Positions 1 to 5,760 of a stretch of DNA of 6,309 nt are shown here, piece by piece. Origin of the DNA: Pseudomonadota bacterium (lineage in GTDB: Bacteria; Pseudomonadota; Gammaproteobacteria; Steroidobacterales; Steroidobacteraceae); assembly GCA_021850555.1 (NCBI GenBank), contig JAJZLX010000193.1, positions 1 to 6,309 of the forward strand, given 5' to 3'. The position numbers were made by a program, and so were the translations under genes. The number at the start of each line of letters is the position of its first letter. Position 1 is the stretch's first letter. Below the pieces are notes generated by a model. It was not told the DNA's origin, did no database searches, and worked only from the letters and a program-made list of their open reading frames with translations.

Positions 1-252
1 CCCGGTCACCACCACCTCGACCGGCGTTGGCGGCGACTCGCGAGCTTTCAGTGCGCCGGCGCAGCTCAATGCGAAACAGCCCGCGATCGCGAGGAGCATG
101 TACTCAACCGGTGATACGTTCTCGCCGCCGCCCGATCGGGCCGAGTTCAACGGCCTTCCAGCACAATGCAGCACCAGCGGCTGCTTCGGCGCCGTCATCG
201 CGCTCACCACCCACTGCTTCAACGGGGCAGCCGTCGCTTCCGGATGGCTCAT
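1..252 (-). CDS. OsmC-family protein, N-terminal 84 codons (gene continues beyond the left edge)
   Basis: Reading the minus strand from the ATG at 252-250 gives 84 open codons up to the edge of the window. The stretch around residues 43-64 (ENVSPVEYMLLAIAGCFALS, then C64) matches the core of OsmC/Ohr proteins: the N-P-x-E-like turn followed by the long helix carrying the first catalytic cysteine, here C59 in AGCF. OsmC/Ohr proteins reduce organic peroxides or act on thiols in the cytoplasm using two cysteines. The second would lie outside the window, so activity cannot be judged. C30 and C64 are extra cysteines. No Shine-Dalgarno precedes this ATG. It overlaps the stop of a 23-codon frame (ATGA), which would allow translational coupling. 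The same frame stays open upstream to the receptor's stop codon and contains a GTG at 282-280. The upstream residues (WEQGVDGYHGLRAQ) look like an OsmC N-terminus, so the true start may be further upstream. The family call is good and the start is uncertain. Confidence 0.78.
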   Translation of the reverse strand, partial: MSHPEATAAPLKQWVVSAMTAPKQPLVLHCAGRPLNSARSGGGENVSPVEYMLLAIAGCFALSCAGALKARESPPTPVEVVVTG

Positions 253-320
253 CTGTGCGCGTAATCCGTGATAACCGTCCACGCCTTGTTCCCAGAGCGG
301 CTCACTTGCTTTGATCTCAT
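249..320 (-). CDS. Possible 23-codon leader peptide, or remnant of a frameshifted osmC start
   Basis: An ATG at 320-318 lies seven bases after a clear GAGGAG ribosome binding site that overlaps the receptor's stop codon. The frame runs 23 codons, ends at TGA (251-249) and overlaps the downstream ATG of the OsmC frame by ATGA. The peptide is basic and resembles nothing I recognise. Two readings fit. It could be a translated coupler that delivers ribosomes to osmC. Alternatively this ATG is the original osmC start and one base is missing just after it: ATG-GAG-ATC would put the ATG in frame with the OsmC protein. Base composition does not decide between them. I include it because its start signal is better than that of the OsmC frame itself. 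Confidence 0.3.
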   Translation of the reverse strand: MRSKQVSRSGNKAWTVITDYAHR

Positions 321-330
321 GGCGGTCTCC

Positions 331-3033
331 TCAAAAGTGGTAGGTCGCGCCAATTTGCACGAAGCGCCCATCGTTGTTATACAGGGACGGGTCGTAGGGG
401 GTCGCCGTCGGAAACTGCAGCCAAAGGGCATCGTATGGAGGTGCACGATCGAGCAGATTGGTGATCGTCCCGTAGATGCTCCAGTGCGCGAACCCCGTGT
501 AGCTCTCGCTCAGGTTGAATTGACTGTACGCTGCGGCTCTGCCGGTCTCGATGGTCATCATGTACGGACCCGTGAACAGGTAGGTCAGTTCGGTGTTGAA
601 CCCTTCATATGACCAACCCAGATTCATGTTGCCCTTCCATCGCGGGAAGCTGGCCCCGTAGGGCGTGTTGATGGCGCCATCGTTACCCGCGAAGTCGATT
701 GTGGTTCCGCCGCTGGTCTGCTCGAAGTGCTGCACGTACGCCCAGTTTCCGCCCAACGAGACTTCGCCCATCCGGATCGGCACCGATTTGTAGAAATTCA
801 GCTCCAGGCCATCCGTCATCAACGCATTAAGATTCTCGTAATCCATATTCACGTACGCAATCGTCCCGTTGGGGTTGCGCACGACGATCGACGGGCTGTT
901 GGCATAGATGAGAGACTGCAATGTCGGCGTGCCGACAACCGCATTGATCACGACCTTGTACCAATCAAGTCCCACGGCGCTTCCTCTGCTCGGAGACCAT
1001 TCGAATCCGATGTTGTAGTTCTTGGTGTGCTCCGCCTTCAGATGCGGGTTGCCTCCGACCAGTTCGACGTAGTTAAGCGCAACGTTCGGCGAGATGGGAG
1101 AGAACGGATCCACGGCCGACTGCGTACCGGAAGCATTGGCCTGGGAGGTCTCCGCCAGCGTCGGTGCGCGAAACCCTCGACTGTACGAGGCATAGCTCGT
1201 GAACCCCGGCAGCGGCCTGAATCGAAGGGCGAAGCGCGGCGAGAACGCGGAACCGAAGTCGGTGTAATGATCGAAGCGACTCGACTGACTGAAGCTCAGG
1301 GTCCGGAGGAGCGGCACGTCGACCTGATAGTAAATTCCCTCCACGTCGCGCCGGCCATTGATGGCCTGCAAATAGACCGGAACCGCCAAGGCATTCGACT
1401 GGTTGACATAATCGGTGACATAATCGCTTTCGCGAAGGAACTGCGCCCCCGCCCCGAAGCCCACGCCACCGGCGGGAAGCCTGAACAGATCGGTCGTCGA
1501 TGCCATGAGGTCGACCGAATCCAGCTTCCTGATCGCCTCGTTGCGGTCGCCCATGTACAGCGCCGCAAGTCCGTTCGGGGTGGCGCTCGGATTGGCGAAA
1601 TCGAACAGGCCGTTGTTCAGAATATTCGTCAGACCGGAAACGCTCTCCTTGCCGGTCTGGTTGTTGTGGGTTGAGCTCTGGGAGTGGGTGATCGACGCCT
1701 TCCAGATCCAGCTGCCGAGCGAGGCGGTCGTGAACGCGCCGTCCAGACCGGCGGCCACGCGATAGAAATTGCTAGTGGTCGTCAGGACCTGCGGCTGGCC
1801 GAGAAAAGTATAGGTGAGCGGCACCGGCACTCCGTAGGGATTGTACGGATTGCTGGCCGGCACGATGTTCGAGATCTGCGTCACCCCGCCGGTGATCGGG
1901 TTGAATTTGTAGTCGGTCGTTGAATCATTGATGCCGTTGTATCCCTGGTCCGTGATAGTTACGTTGTGACTACCCCAAAGATCCGCCCATGCATTCACGT
2001 CCTCGGTCATTTTGAATACACCGTGGACCATGCCCGCAATGCGCTCTTCGTGGGGGTGCAGGGAGAGCCCGTTCGCGGTGTTGACCACGCACGCGGTGCC
2101 GGAGCCCGGGCCGTTGAGCACGTTCGCTCCGTTTACCGACGAGCCGCCGGAAGGACAAGGACTTAGGGCGGCTCCGCCGTTGCCGACACCTGCGGGCTCC
2201 CAATAGTCGGCCCCGCCCGTTAAAGCCCCGTACGGCTGATTGAGGTAATTCTGCGCACGAGTATTTTGACGGTCCGCCAGCGTATAACCGTTTTGCAGGA
2301 AGTAGCTCACGGTGCCCGTGACGTTATAGTGATCCGTGCTGAGATCGCCGATCCCGCCCAAGACGGAGATTTTCCTTGTGGCGAGGCCCCCATGCGTCGC
2401 ATCGCCATAACTCGCGTCGACGGTCAATCCCTGATAGTCCTTCTTGGTTATGATGTTTACGACGCCGGCAGTCGCGTCGGAGCCGTACTCCGAGACCGCG
2501 CCGGTCTTCACGATCTCGATGCGCTGAATGGCATCCAGCGGAATGGTATTGAGATCAACGAACGTGTCGGTGCCGTTGGAGGGGAACCCGTACGGGGCCA
2601 CGCGCAGGCCATCGACCAGCACCAGAGTGTATTTCTCAGGCAGTCCACGCAGGGCGATGCCGGATCCACCGGTCGCACCGTAGGCGAAATTGTCGCCCCA
2701 GCTGTTGGCGGAATTCACCGCGATATTGCGCATGTAGTCCGAAACGGTTACCGCGCCGCTCGCGCGGATTTCCTTCAGGCTCACCACTTGAACCTGGTTG
2801 TAGCCCACTCGCGCGGTGGTCTGGATCAACGACCCGGTAACCAATACGGGCTTGAGTACCGTCGTCGGAGTCTGAGCTTCCTGCGCCGGATCCGACTGAG
2901 CGTTAGATGCGCCGGAAGAGCTCGTGTCTGCATGCGACACGGAAAGGGGCGCGAGTACGAACAGCAACCCTGCCATAGCGCTGACGGCGTTCAAGGCTAT
3001 CTTGGTGGCGGATCGCCTGTGGAGCTTGGACAT
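331..3033 (-). CDS. TonB-dependent outer-membrane receptor
   Basis: The 900-residue product is complete. A signal peptide covers about residues 1-35: basic start, hydrophobic stretch 12-30, likely cleavage after SHA. A probable TonB box lies at 58-68 (TVLKPVLVTGS). The plug domain spans about 70-200, with the landmarks GIALRGL (125-131), VLVDGLRV (138-145), IQRIEIVKTGAVSEYGSDA (169-187) and GVVNIITKK (190-198). The rest is the beta barrel, including YSRGFRAPTLAE, and it ends in the C-terminal phenylalanine (TYHF) used by the outer-membrane assembly machinery. There is no N-terminal signalling (STN) domain, so it is not a FecA-type transducer. It should import a scarce ligand across the outer membrane using TonB/ExbBD energy. 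The ligand cannot be read from sequence. The only two cysteines, C293 and C315, sit close together in what looks like an early barrel loop and could form a disulfide. The start follows a G-rich but imperfect Shine-Dalgarno (GGGGGT). It is probably cotranscribed with osmC downstream. Confidence 0.96.
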   Translation of the reverse strand: MSKLHRRSATKIALNAVSAMAGLLFVLAPLSVSHADTSSSGASNAQSDPAQEAQTPTTVLKPVLVTGSLIQTTARVGYNQVQVVSLKEIRASGAVTVSDYMRNIAVNSANSWGDNFAYGATGGSGIALRGLPEKYTLVLVDGLRVAPYGFPSNGTDTFVDLNTIPLDAIQRIEIVKTGAVSEYGSDATAGVVNIITKKDYQGLTVDASYGDATHGGLATRKISVLGGIGDLSTDHYNVTGTVSYFLQNGYTLADRQNTRAQNYLNQPYGALTGGADYWEPAGVGNGGAALSPCPSGGSSVNGANVLNGPGSGTACVVNTANGLSLHPHEERIAGMVHGVFKMTEDVNAWADLWGSHNVTITDQGYNGINDSTTDYKFNPITGGVTQISNIVPASNPYNPYGVPVPLTYTFLGQPQVLTTTSNFYRVAAGLDGAFTTASLGSWIWKASITHSQSSTHNNQTGKESVSGLTNILNNGLFDFANPSATPNGLAALYMGDRNEAIRKLDSVDLMASTTDLFRLPAGGVGFGAGAQFLRESDYVTDYVNQSNALAVPVYLQAINGRRDVEGIYYQVDVPLLRTLSFSQSSRFDHYTDFGSAFSPRFALRFRPLPGFTSYASYSRGFRAPTLAETSQANASGTQSAVDPFSPISPNVALNYVELVGGNPHLKAEHTKNYNIGFEWSPSRGSAVGLDWYKVVINAVVGTPTLQSLIYANSPSIVVRNPNGTIAYVNMDYENLNALMTDGLELNFYKSVPIRMGEVSLGGNWAYVQHFEQTSGGTTIDFAGNDGAINTPYGASFPRWKGNMNLGWSYEGFNTELTYLFTGPYMMTIETGRAAAYSQFNLSESYTGFAHWSIYGTITNLLDRAPPYDALWLQFPTATPYDPSLYNNDGRFVQIGATYHF

Positions 3034-3083
3034 GAGACCCCCAAGGTTATGATTTTCGAATGTGCGGCCGAAATTCGGTGAAA

Positions 3084-3111
3084 ACTATAACGAAAAATCC
3101 GGCATTCGCAA
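3084..3111 (-). promoter_or_regulatory. Sigma-70-type promoter of the TonB-dependent receptor
   Basis: On the minus strand, TTGCGA (3111-3106; four of six matches to TTGACA) and TATAGT (3089-3084; five of six matches to TATAAT) are separated by 16 bases. Transcription would start near 3077, leaving an untranslated leader of about 44 bases before the receptor's ATG. This is the best promoter match in the window. Confidence 0.55.
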
Positions 3112-3264
3112 TTAATTTTCTATAGTCAGCACGCGTTGCGAGATATCGCGATGCAGGAATTGGGAAATTGTTGTCGTTTGCGCACACCAGATGGCGGAAC
3201 TACGCACCCAGATCGCTTATTGCGCCGCTTGAGTGGTAAACCATCCCACGCAAGTGCCACTGCT

Positions 3265-3306
3265 GCTAATATTATACCATCTTTGTACTACTTTAGTGTA
3301 TATTAC
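3265..3306 (+). promoter_or_regulatory. A+T-rich block, likely promoter/operator of the PLP-enzyme gene
   Basis: This block stands out from its GC-rich surroundings. It contains TATATT at 3299-3304 (five of six matches to a -10 box) but only poor -35 candidates about 17 bases upstream, as would fit an activator-dependent promoter. TAATAT at 3267-3272 and ATATTA at 3300-3305 form inverted arms 27 bases apart. Transcription would begin near 3311, giving a leader of about 74 bases. Lrp-family proteins often bind A+T-rich sites upstream of such promoters, and a regulator of that family lies just downstream of this gene. Another TATAGT lies on this strand at 3121-3126, but without a good -35 box. 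Confidence 0.35.
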
Positions 3307-3372
3307 CGCTCGCGCGGCGTCGGGCCTTTGAGAGCGCTTCCGCACGGGAAGGGTCGCCCCACAGGCTCGCGC

Positions 3373-3376
3373 AGGA
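3373..3376 (+). promoter_or_regulatory. Ribosome binding site fixing the PLP-enzyme start
   Basis: AGGA lies eight bases before the ATG at 3385. It favours that start over in-frame starts further upstream (for example 3136), whose added residues look like translated non-coding DNA. Confidence 0.65.
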
Positions 3377-3384
3377 CAGACGAC

Positions 3385-4935
3385 ATGAGTGACCAGCGTT
3401 CCTCCTCCGATCCCAGAGAGCTTCTCAGTCGCTTCCGCGCCTCGCTCAACTGCGAAGACGCCGTCTCCGAAATTTCCGCGGGTCTCATTGGTCAGGACGT
3501 CGTATTCGATGGGCTCTTCGACGCCATTCCCATGGTGTATGCCGATTACGTTGCCACAGGCCGGCCGCTGCGGCAGGTTGAGGAGTTCATATCGAAGCAC
3601 GTGTTGCCCTGTTATGCGAATCCGCACACCGAGGCGTCCTTCTGCGGCACCTACTCCACGGTACTGCGGAGCAGTGCTCGCGCGACGATCGCTTCGCTCT
3701 GTGGCGCGAAAGATCGCCACGCTGTCATCTTCGGGGGAGCGGGCGCGACGTCCGCCCTCAATCGGATCGTGGGACTCCTAGGAGCATCCGGGGCTGCATC
3801 GCGCCCGACCGGGGCTCTCGCGCGCATGAGCGCACTGTTCGGGGCGAGGAATGGCTCGCACACGCGCGTTGTCATCGGACCTTATGAGCACCATTCGAAT
3901 ATCTTGCCTTGGCGAGAGAGCGGGGCCGAGGTGATCGAGATCGATGAATCCAAGGAGGGGGGCCCTAGCCTCGAGGAGCTCTCTGCGGTACTGACTGACA
4001 GCAAACCCGCAGCGCGAGTGATTTGTGCGTTCTCTGCGGCGTCGAACATTACCGGGATAGTGACCGATATCGCTGCGGTGACGCGGATCGTCAAACGGGC
4101 CGGGGCACTGATGGTCTGGGACTATGCGGGCGGCGGCCCCTATCTGCCGATCGCCATGACGCCTGAGCCCGGGGTCGACATCGACGCGGTAGCCATCTCA
4201 CCCCACAAGTTCGTTGGCGGACCCGGTTCCTCCGGGGTATTGATCGTTCGCCGAGATGCGGTGGTGACCGAGCGCCCGGCCGTATCCGGTGGCGGCACGG
4301 TCAAATTCGTCTCATCCACCGTTCACGATTACCTCGACAGGCTAGAGGATCGCGAAGAGGCCGGAACCCCGAACTACATCGGCGATGTGCGTGCTGCACT
4401 CGCCTTCCTGGTAAAAGACGCCATCGGATTGCAGTACATGGGTCGGCGCAATGCCGAACTCGCGCGCAGAGCGATTGCGGCGTGGAAAGACATCGAGCGT
4501 CTCGAGATCCTGGGATCCCTTACCGCATCGCGACTCCCCATTTTCTCGTTTCTCGTCAAGGATCCCCGCGGCGGCTACGTGCACCCGCAACTGGTTACGC
4601 GCATCCTCAGCGACCGTTTCGGGATCCAGGCGCGCGGCGGCTGTGCGTGCGCGGGGCCGTATGCCCATCGGCTGTTGAACATCAGTCCCGTCGCCTCTGA
4701 GCGGTTGCGGCGTGAGATCCTGGCGGGTCATGACGAGAACAAACCCGGCTTCACGCGCGTGAATCTGAGCGCCCTCATGCCCGAGAGCAAAATCCGCTTC
4801 ATCATCGAAAGCGTGTCCGCGCTGCCCGCGGAAATCGAGCGCTTGCAGCAATATTACGAGTTTGACCCGGCCAAAGGCCTGTTTGAGCGCCGGGCTTCCA
4901 TCGCCCCCCCTAGCCCGCCCGCTTGGCCGGGTTGA
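3385..4935 (+). CDS. Class V aminotransferase-fold PLP enzyme, cysteine desulfurase/selenocysteine lyase-like
   Basis: The 516-residue cytoplasmic protein follows the SufS/CsdA order of motifs: YADYVATGRPL (52-62), YANPHTE (77-83), the phosphate-binding turn GGAGATSAL (117-125), EHHSNILPW (168-176; H169/H170 over the cofactor), D246 in VWDYA (pairs with the pyridine nitrogen), and the Schiff-base lysine K275 in SPHKFVGGPG. RGGCACAGP (417-425) corresponds to the SufS catalytic loop RTGHHCAMP, so C422 sits at the persulfide cysteine. R458 in GFTRVN corresponds to the substrate-carboxylate arginine. Expected chemistry is removal of sulfur (or selenium) from cysteine-like substrates, though the substrate is inferred. 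It is about 110 residues longer than SufS, with an N-terminal extension, an insertion at about 131-160 and a C-terminal tail. No SufE, IscU or suf genes are near, which argues against housekeeping Fe-S assembly. The adjacent DecR-like regulator suggests cysteine breakdown. Another PLP lyase activity remains possible. Confidence 0.9.
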   Translation: MSDQRSSSDPRELLSRFRASLNCEDAVSEISAGLIGQDVVFDGLFDAIPMVYADYVATGRPLRQVEEFISKHVLPCYANPHTEASFCGTYSTVLRSSARATIASLCGAKDRHAVIFGGAGATSALNRIVGLLGASGAASRPTGALARMSALFGARNGSHTRVVIGPYEHHSNILPWRESGAEVIEIDESKEGGPSLEELSAVLTDSKPAARVICAFSAASNITGIVTDIAAVTRIVKRAGALMVWDYAGGGPYLPIAMTPEPGVDIDAVAISPHKFVGGPGSSGVLIVRRDAVVTERPAVSGGGTVKFVSSTVHDYLDRLEDREEAGTPNYIGDVRAALAFLVKDAIGLQYMGRRNAELARRAIAAWKDIERLEILGSLTASRLPIFSFLVKDPRGGYVHPQLVTRILSDRFGIQARGGCACAGPYAHRLLNISPVASERLRREILAGHDENKPGFTRVNLSALMPESKIRFIIESVSALPAEIERLQQYYEFDPAKGLFERRASIAPPSPPAWPG

Positions 4936-4971
4936 CATCCCGGGGTGCTCCGCGATGCCTTCCGCCGGCGG
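4927..4971. terminator. Possible weak bidirectional terminator between convergent genes
   Basis: Only 50 bases separate the two convergent stop codons. CCGGG (4927-4931) and CCCGG (4939-4943) can form a five-pair hairpin whose loop contains the stop codon of the PLP-enzyme gene. CCGCCGGCGG at 4962-4971 is a ten-base perfect palindrome. Neither is followed by a T tract on either strand, so intrinsic termination is doubtful. Confidence 0.22.
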
Positions 4972-4985
4972 CAAATGGCACCATC

Positions 4986-5456
4986 TCATGCATCCGGTAG
5001 CGGCACGCAGGTGGTGCTCTTAATCTCCTCCATGGCGAAGGCCGAGGACACGTCGGTAATCTTGACGCCCTGGATGAGCTGCTTATAGACCCGGTCGAAG
5101 GCTGGAATGTCCTTGACGCGCACCTTTAGCAGATAGTCCACATCGCCGCTCATCCGATAAAACTCGACGACTTCCTTGATCTTGCTGACGGAATTCGAGA
5201 ACGTCTTCAACCACTTCTCGCTATGCTCGGCGGCCCGGATGCTCATGAAGACGGTGAGCCCCACGCCAACCATCGCGGGATCCAGCAGCGCGACCGTAGC
5301 TCGGATATATCCCTCGGCGTTCAGTTGATTCATCCGTCGCCAGCAGGCGTTCTGGGACAAATTCACCTGAGCGGCCACATCCGCCACACTTTGCCGCGCG
5401 TCGTGCTGCAACAAATCTAGGATCTTCACATCGATTTTGTCCAACTGGCGTGCCAC
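4986..5456 (-). CDS. Lrp/AsnC-family transcriptional regulator, DecR (YbaO)-like
   Basis: The 156-residue protein has the full Lrp/AsnC architecture. LDKIDVKILDLLQ (5-17) opens a winged helix-turn-helix at about 20-45 (VADVAAQVNLSQNACWRRMN), a linker follows (ALLDP, 56-60), and then a RAM ligand-binding domain at about 65-150 (FYRMSGDVDYLLKV, 99-111; ITDVSSAFAMEEIKSTT, 133-149). By recollection, E. coli DecR shares the LDKID start, the CW-x-R recognition helix, ALLDP, GLGLT, RM-x-G-x-x-DYL and FAME-x-IK-x-TT, so this is the subfamily I favour. DecR responds to cysteine and activates cysteine-detoxification genes. Lrp proteins form dimers that assemble into octamers. It probably controls the convergent PLP-enzyme gene, perhaps the receptor, and itself. 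The start is GTG at 5456-5454, fixed by a near-perfect ribosome binding site. C38 in the recognition helix and C150 are its only cysteines. Confidence 0.93.
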   Translation of the reverse strand: MARQLDKIDVKILDLLQHDARQSVADVAAQVNLSQNACWRRMNQLNAEGYIRATVALLDPAMVGVGLTVFMSIRAAEHSEKWLKTFSNSVSKIKEVVEFYRMSGDVDYLLKVRVKDIPAFDRVYKQLIQGVKITDVSSAFAMEEIKSTTCVPLPDA

Positions 5457-5459
5457 CCC

Positions 5460-5467
5460 TCACCTCC
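5460..5467 (-). promoter_or_regulatory. Strong ribosome binding site fixing the GTG start of the regulator
   Basis: On the minus strand GGAGGTGA is fully complementary to the 16S rRNA tail. It ends three bases before the GTG at 5456, which decides the start despite the non-ATG codon. Confidence 0.8.
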
Positions 5468-5500
5468 GCTCGGACGACCTGTGAACCCTGTCGGGTTGCC

Positions 5501-5506
5501 AGTATA
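5501..5506 (-). promoter_or_regulatory. -10 element of the regulator's promoter
   Basis: TATACT on the minus strand matches five of six bases of the -10 consensus. The hexamer 17 bases upstream (GCGGCA) is a poor -35 box. A start near 5494 would leave about 38 bases of leader. AACCC-N4-GGGTT (5484-5497) lies at the predicted start of the transcript. Confidence 0.4.
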
Positions 5507-5507
5507 G

Positions 5508-5528
5508 CGGACTGTGTCCGGCATGCCG
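5508..5528. repeat. Two adjacent palindromes in the regulator's promoter, candidate operator
   Basis: CGGAC-TGT-GTCCG (5508-5520) is a perfect inverted repeat with five-base arms. It overlaps at its end with the ten-base palindrome CGGCATGCCG (5519-5528). Together they fill the spacer and -35 area of the regulator's promoter, where a bound protein would block transcription. The eight bases CGGACTGT recur in opposite orientation at 5708-5715, upstream of the divergent gene. Lrp-family regulators commonly repress themselves, so an operator is plausible, but Lrp sites are usually A+T rich and these are not. Confidence 0.35.
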
Positions 5529-5749
5529 CGCATCTGCAATGTTCCCGTTCGGTTTCCCTCAGGCATCCAGGCTCCCATCTCCCCGTGCCGGGGGGGAGCA
5601 GGCGTTGAAGCAATGAACCGCTGGCTCTCCCTTCCTCTTGAGCGATTTGAGTGTGCAGCGGACGACTACATCAGGGATTGGTTCTCAGTTTGCAGGCCCG
5701 GCTTTGGACAGTCCGGTCGGCGGCTGAGTACCATCCTCTCCCGGATCGT

Positions 5750-5753
5750 GGAG
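5750..5753 (+). promoter_or_regulatory. Ribosome binding site of the LURP-one-related gene
   Basis: GGAG lies seven bases before the ATG at 5761. An in-frame stop (TGA, 5725-5727) with no other start codon between makes this ATG the only available start. Confidence 0.65.
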
Positions 5754-5760
5754 CGAGCCG

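Larger units (their letters stand above)
3034..3384. promoter_or_regulatory. Divergent intergenic region between the receptor and the PLP enzyme
   Basis: These 351 bases separate two genes that point away from each other. They are more A+T rich than the flanking genes, especially at 3048-3126 and 3265-3306. The left part carries the receptor promoter. The middle (3127-3264) shows no recognisable element beyond weak short palindromes such as GCGA-N4-TCGC at 3138-3149. The right part contains the A+T-rich block and the leader of the PLP-enzyme gene. A frame that extends the PLP enzyme upstream to 3136 crosses this region but has no protein-like character. A 15-base segment at 3108-3122 loosely fits the E. 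coli Lrp consensus (about 10 of 15 positions by eye), which is weak evidence for an Lrp-type operator. Confidence 0.6.
5457..5760. other. Divergent spacer between the regulator and the LURP-one-related gene
   Basis: This 304-base stretch contains the regulator's ribosome binding site, -10 element and palindromes within its first 72 bases. From about 5530 to 5745 I see no convincing gene, RNA or promoter. Candidate -35-like TTGAGC (5638-5643) and TTGAGT (5647-5652) lack matching -10 boxes. A rightward frame from 5514 to 5876 overlaps the next gene in another frame and has no family features, so it is not annotated. Confidence 0.5.

Noticed and set aside
27..612. Plus-strand frames at the left edge
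   Set aside because: They are opposite the OsmC-family frame and the receptor's C-terminus, and resemble translated antisense sequence.
727..1674. Long open frame of 315 codons opposite the receptor gene
   Set aside because: It is antisense to a clear receptor, lacks domain features, and is explained by GC-rich codon bias in the real gene.
2266..3081. 271-codon frame opposite the receptor's N-terminal half
   Set aside because: It is an antisense shadow of the plug domain with no recognisable protein character.
3136..3384. Upstream extension of the PLP-enzyme frame (83 more codons)
   Set aside because: The added residues have no family similarity, cross the probable promoter block, and end just before an ATG with a proper AGGA site.
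4342..4989. 215-codon minus-strand frame opposite the PLP-enzyme gene
   Set aside because: It overlaps the well-supported enzyme gene and has low-complexity charged sequence without motifs.
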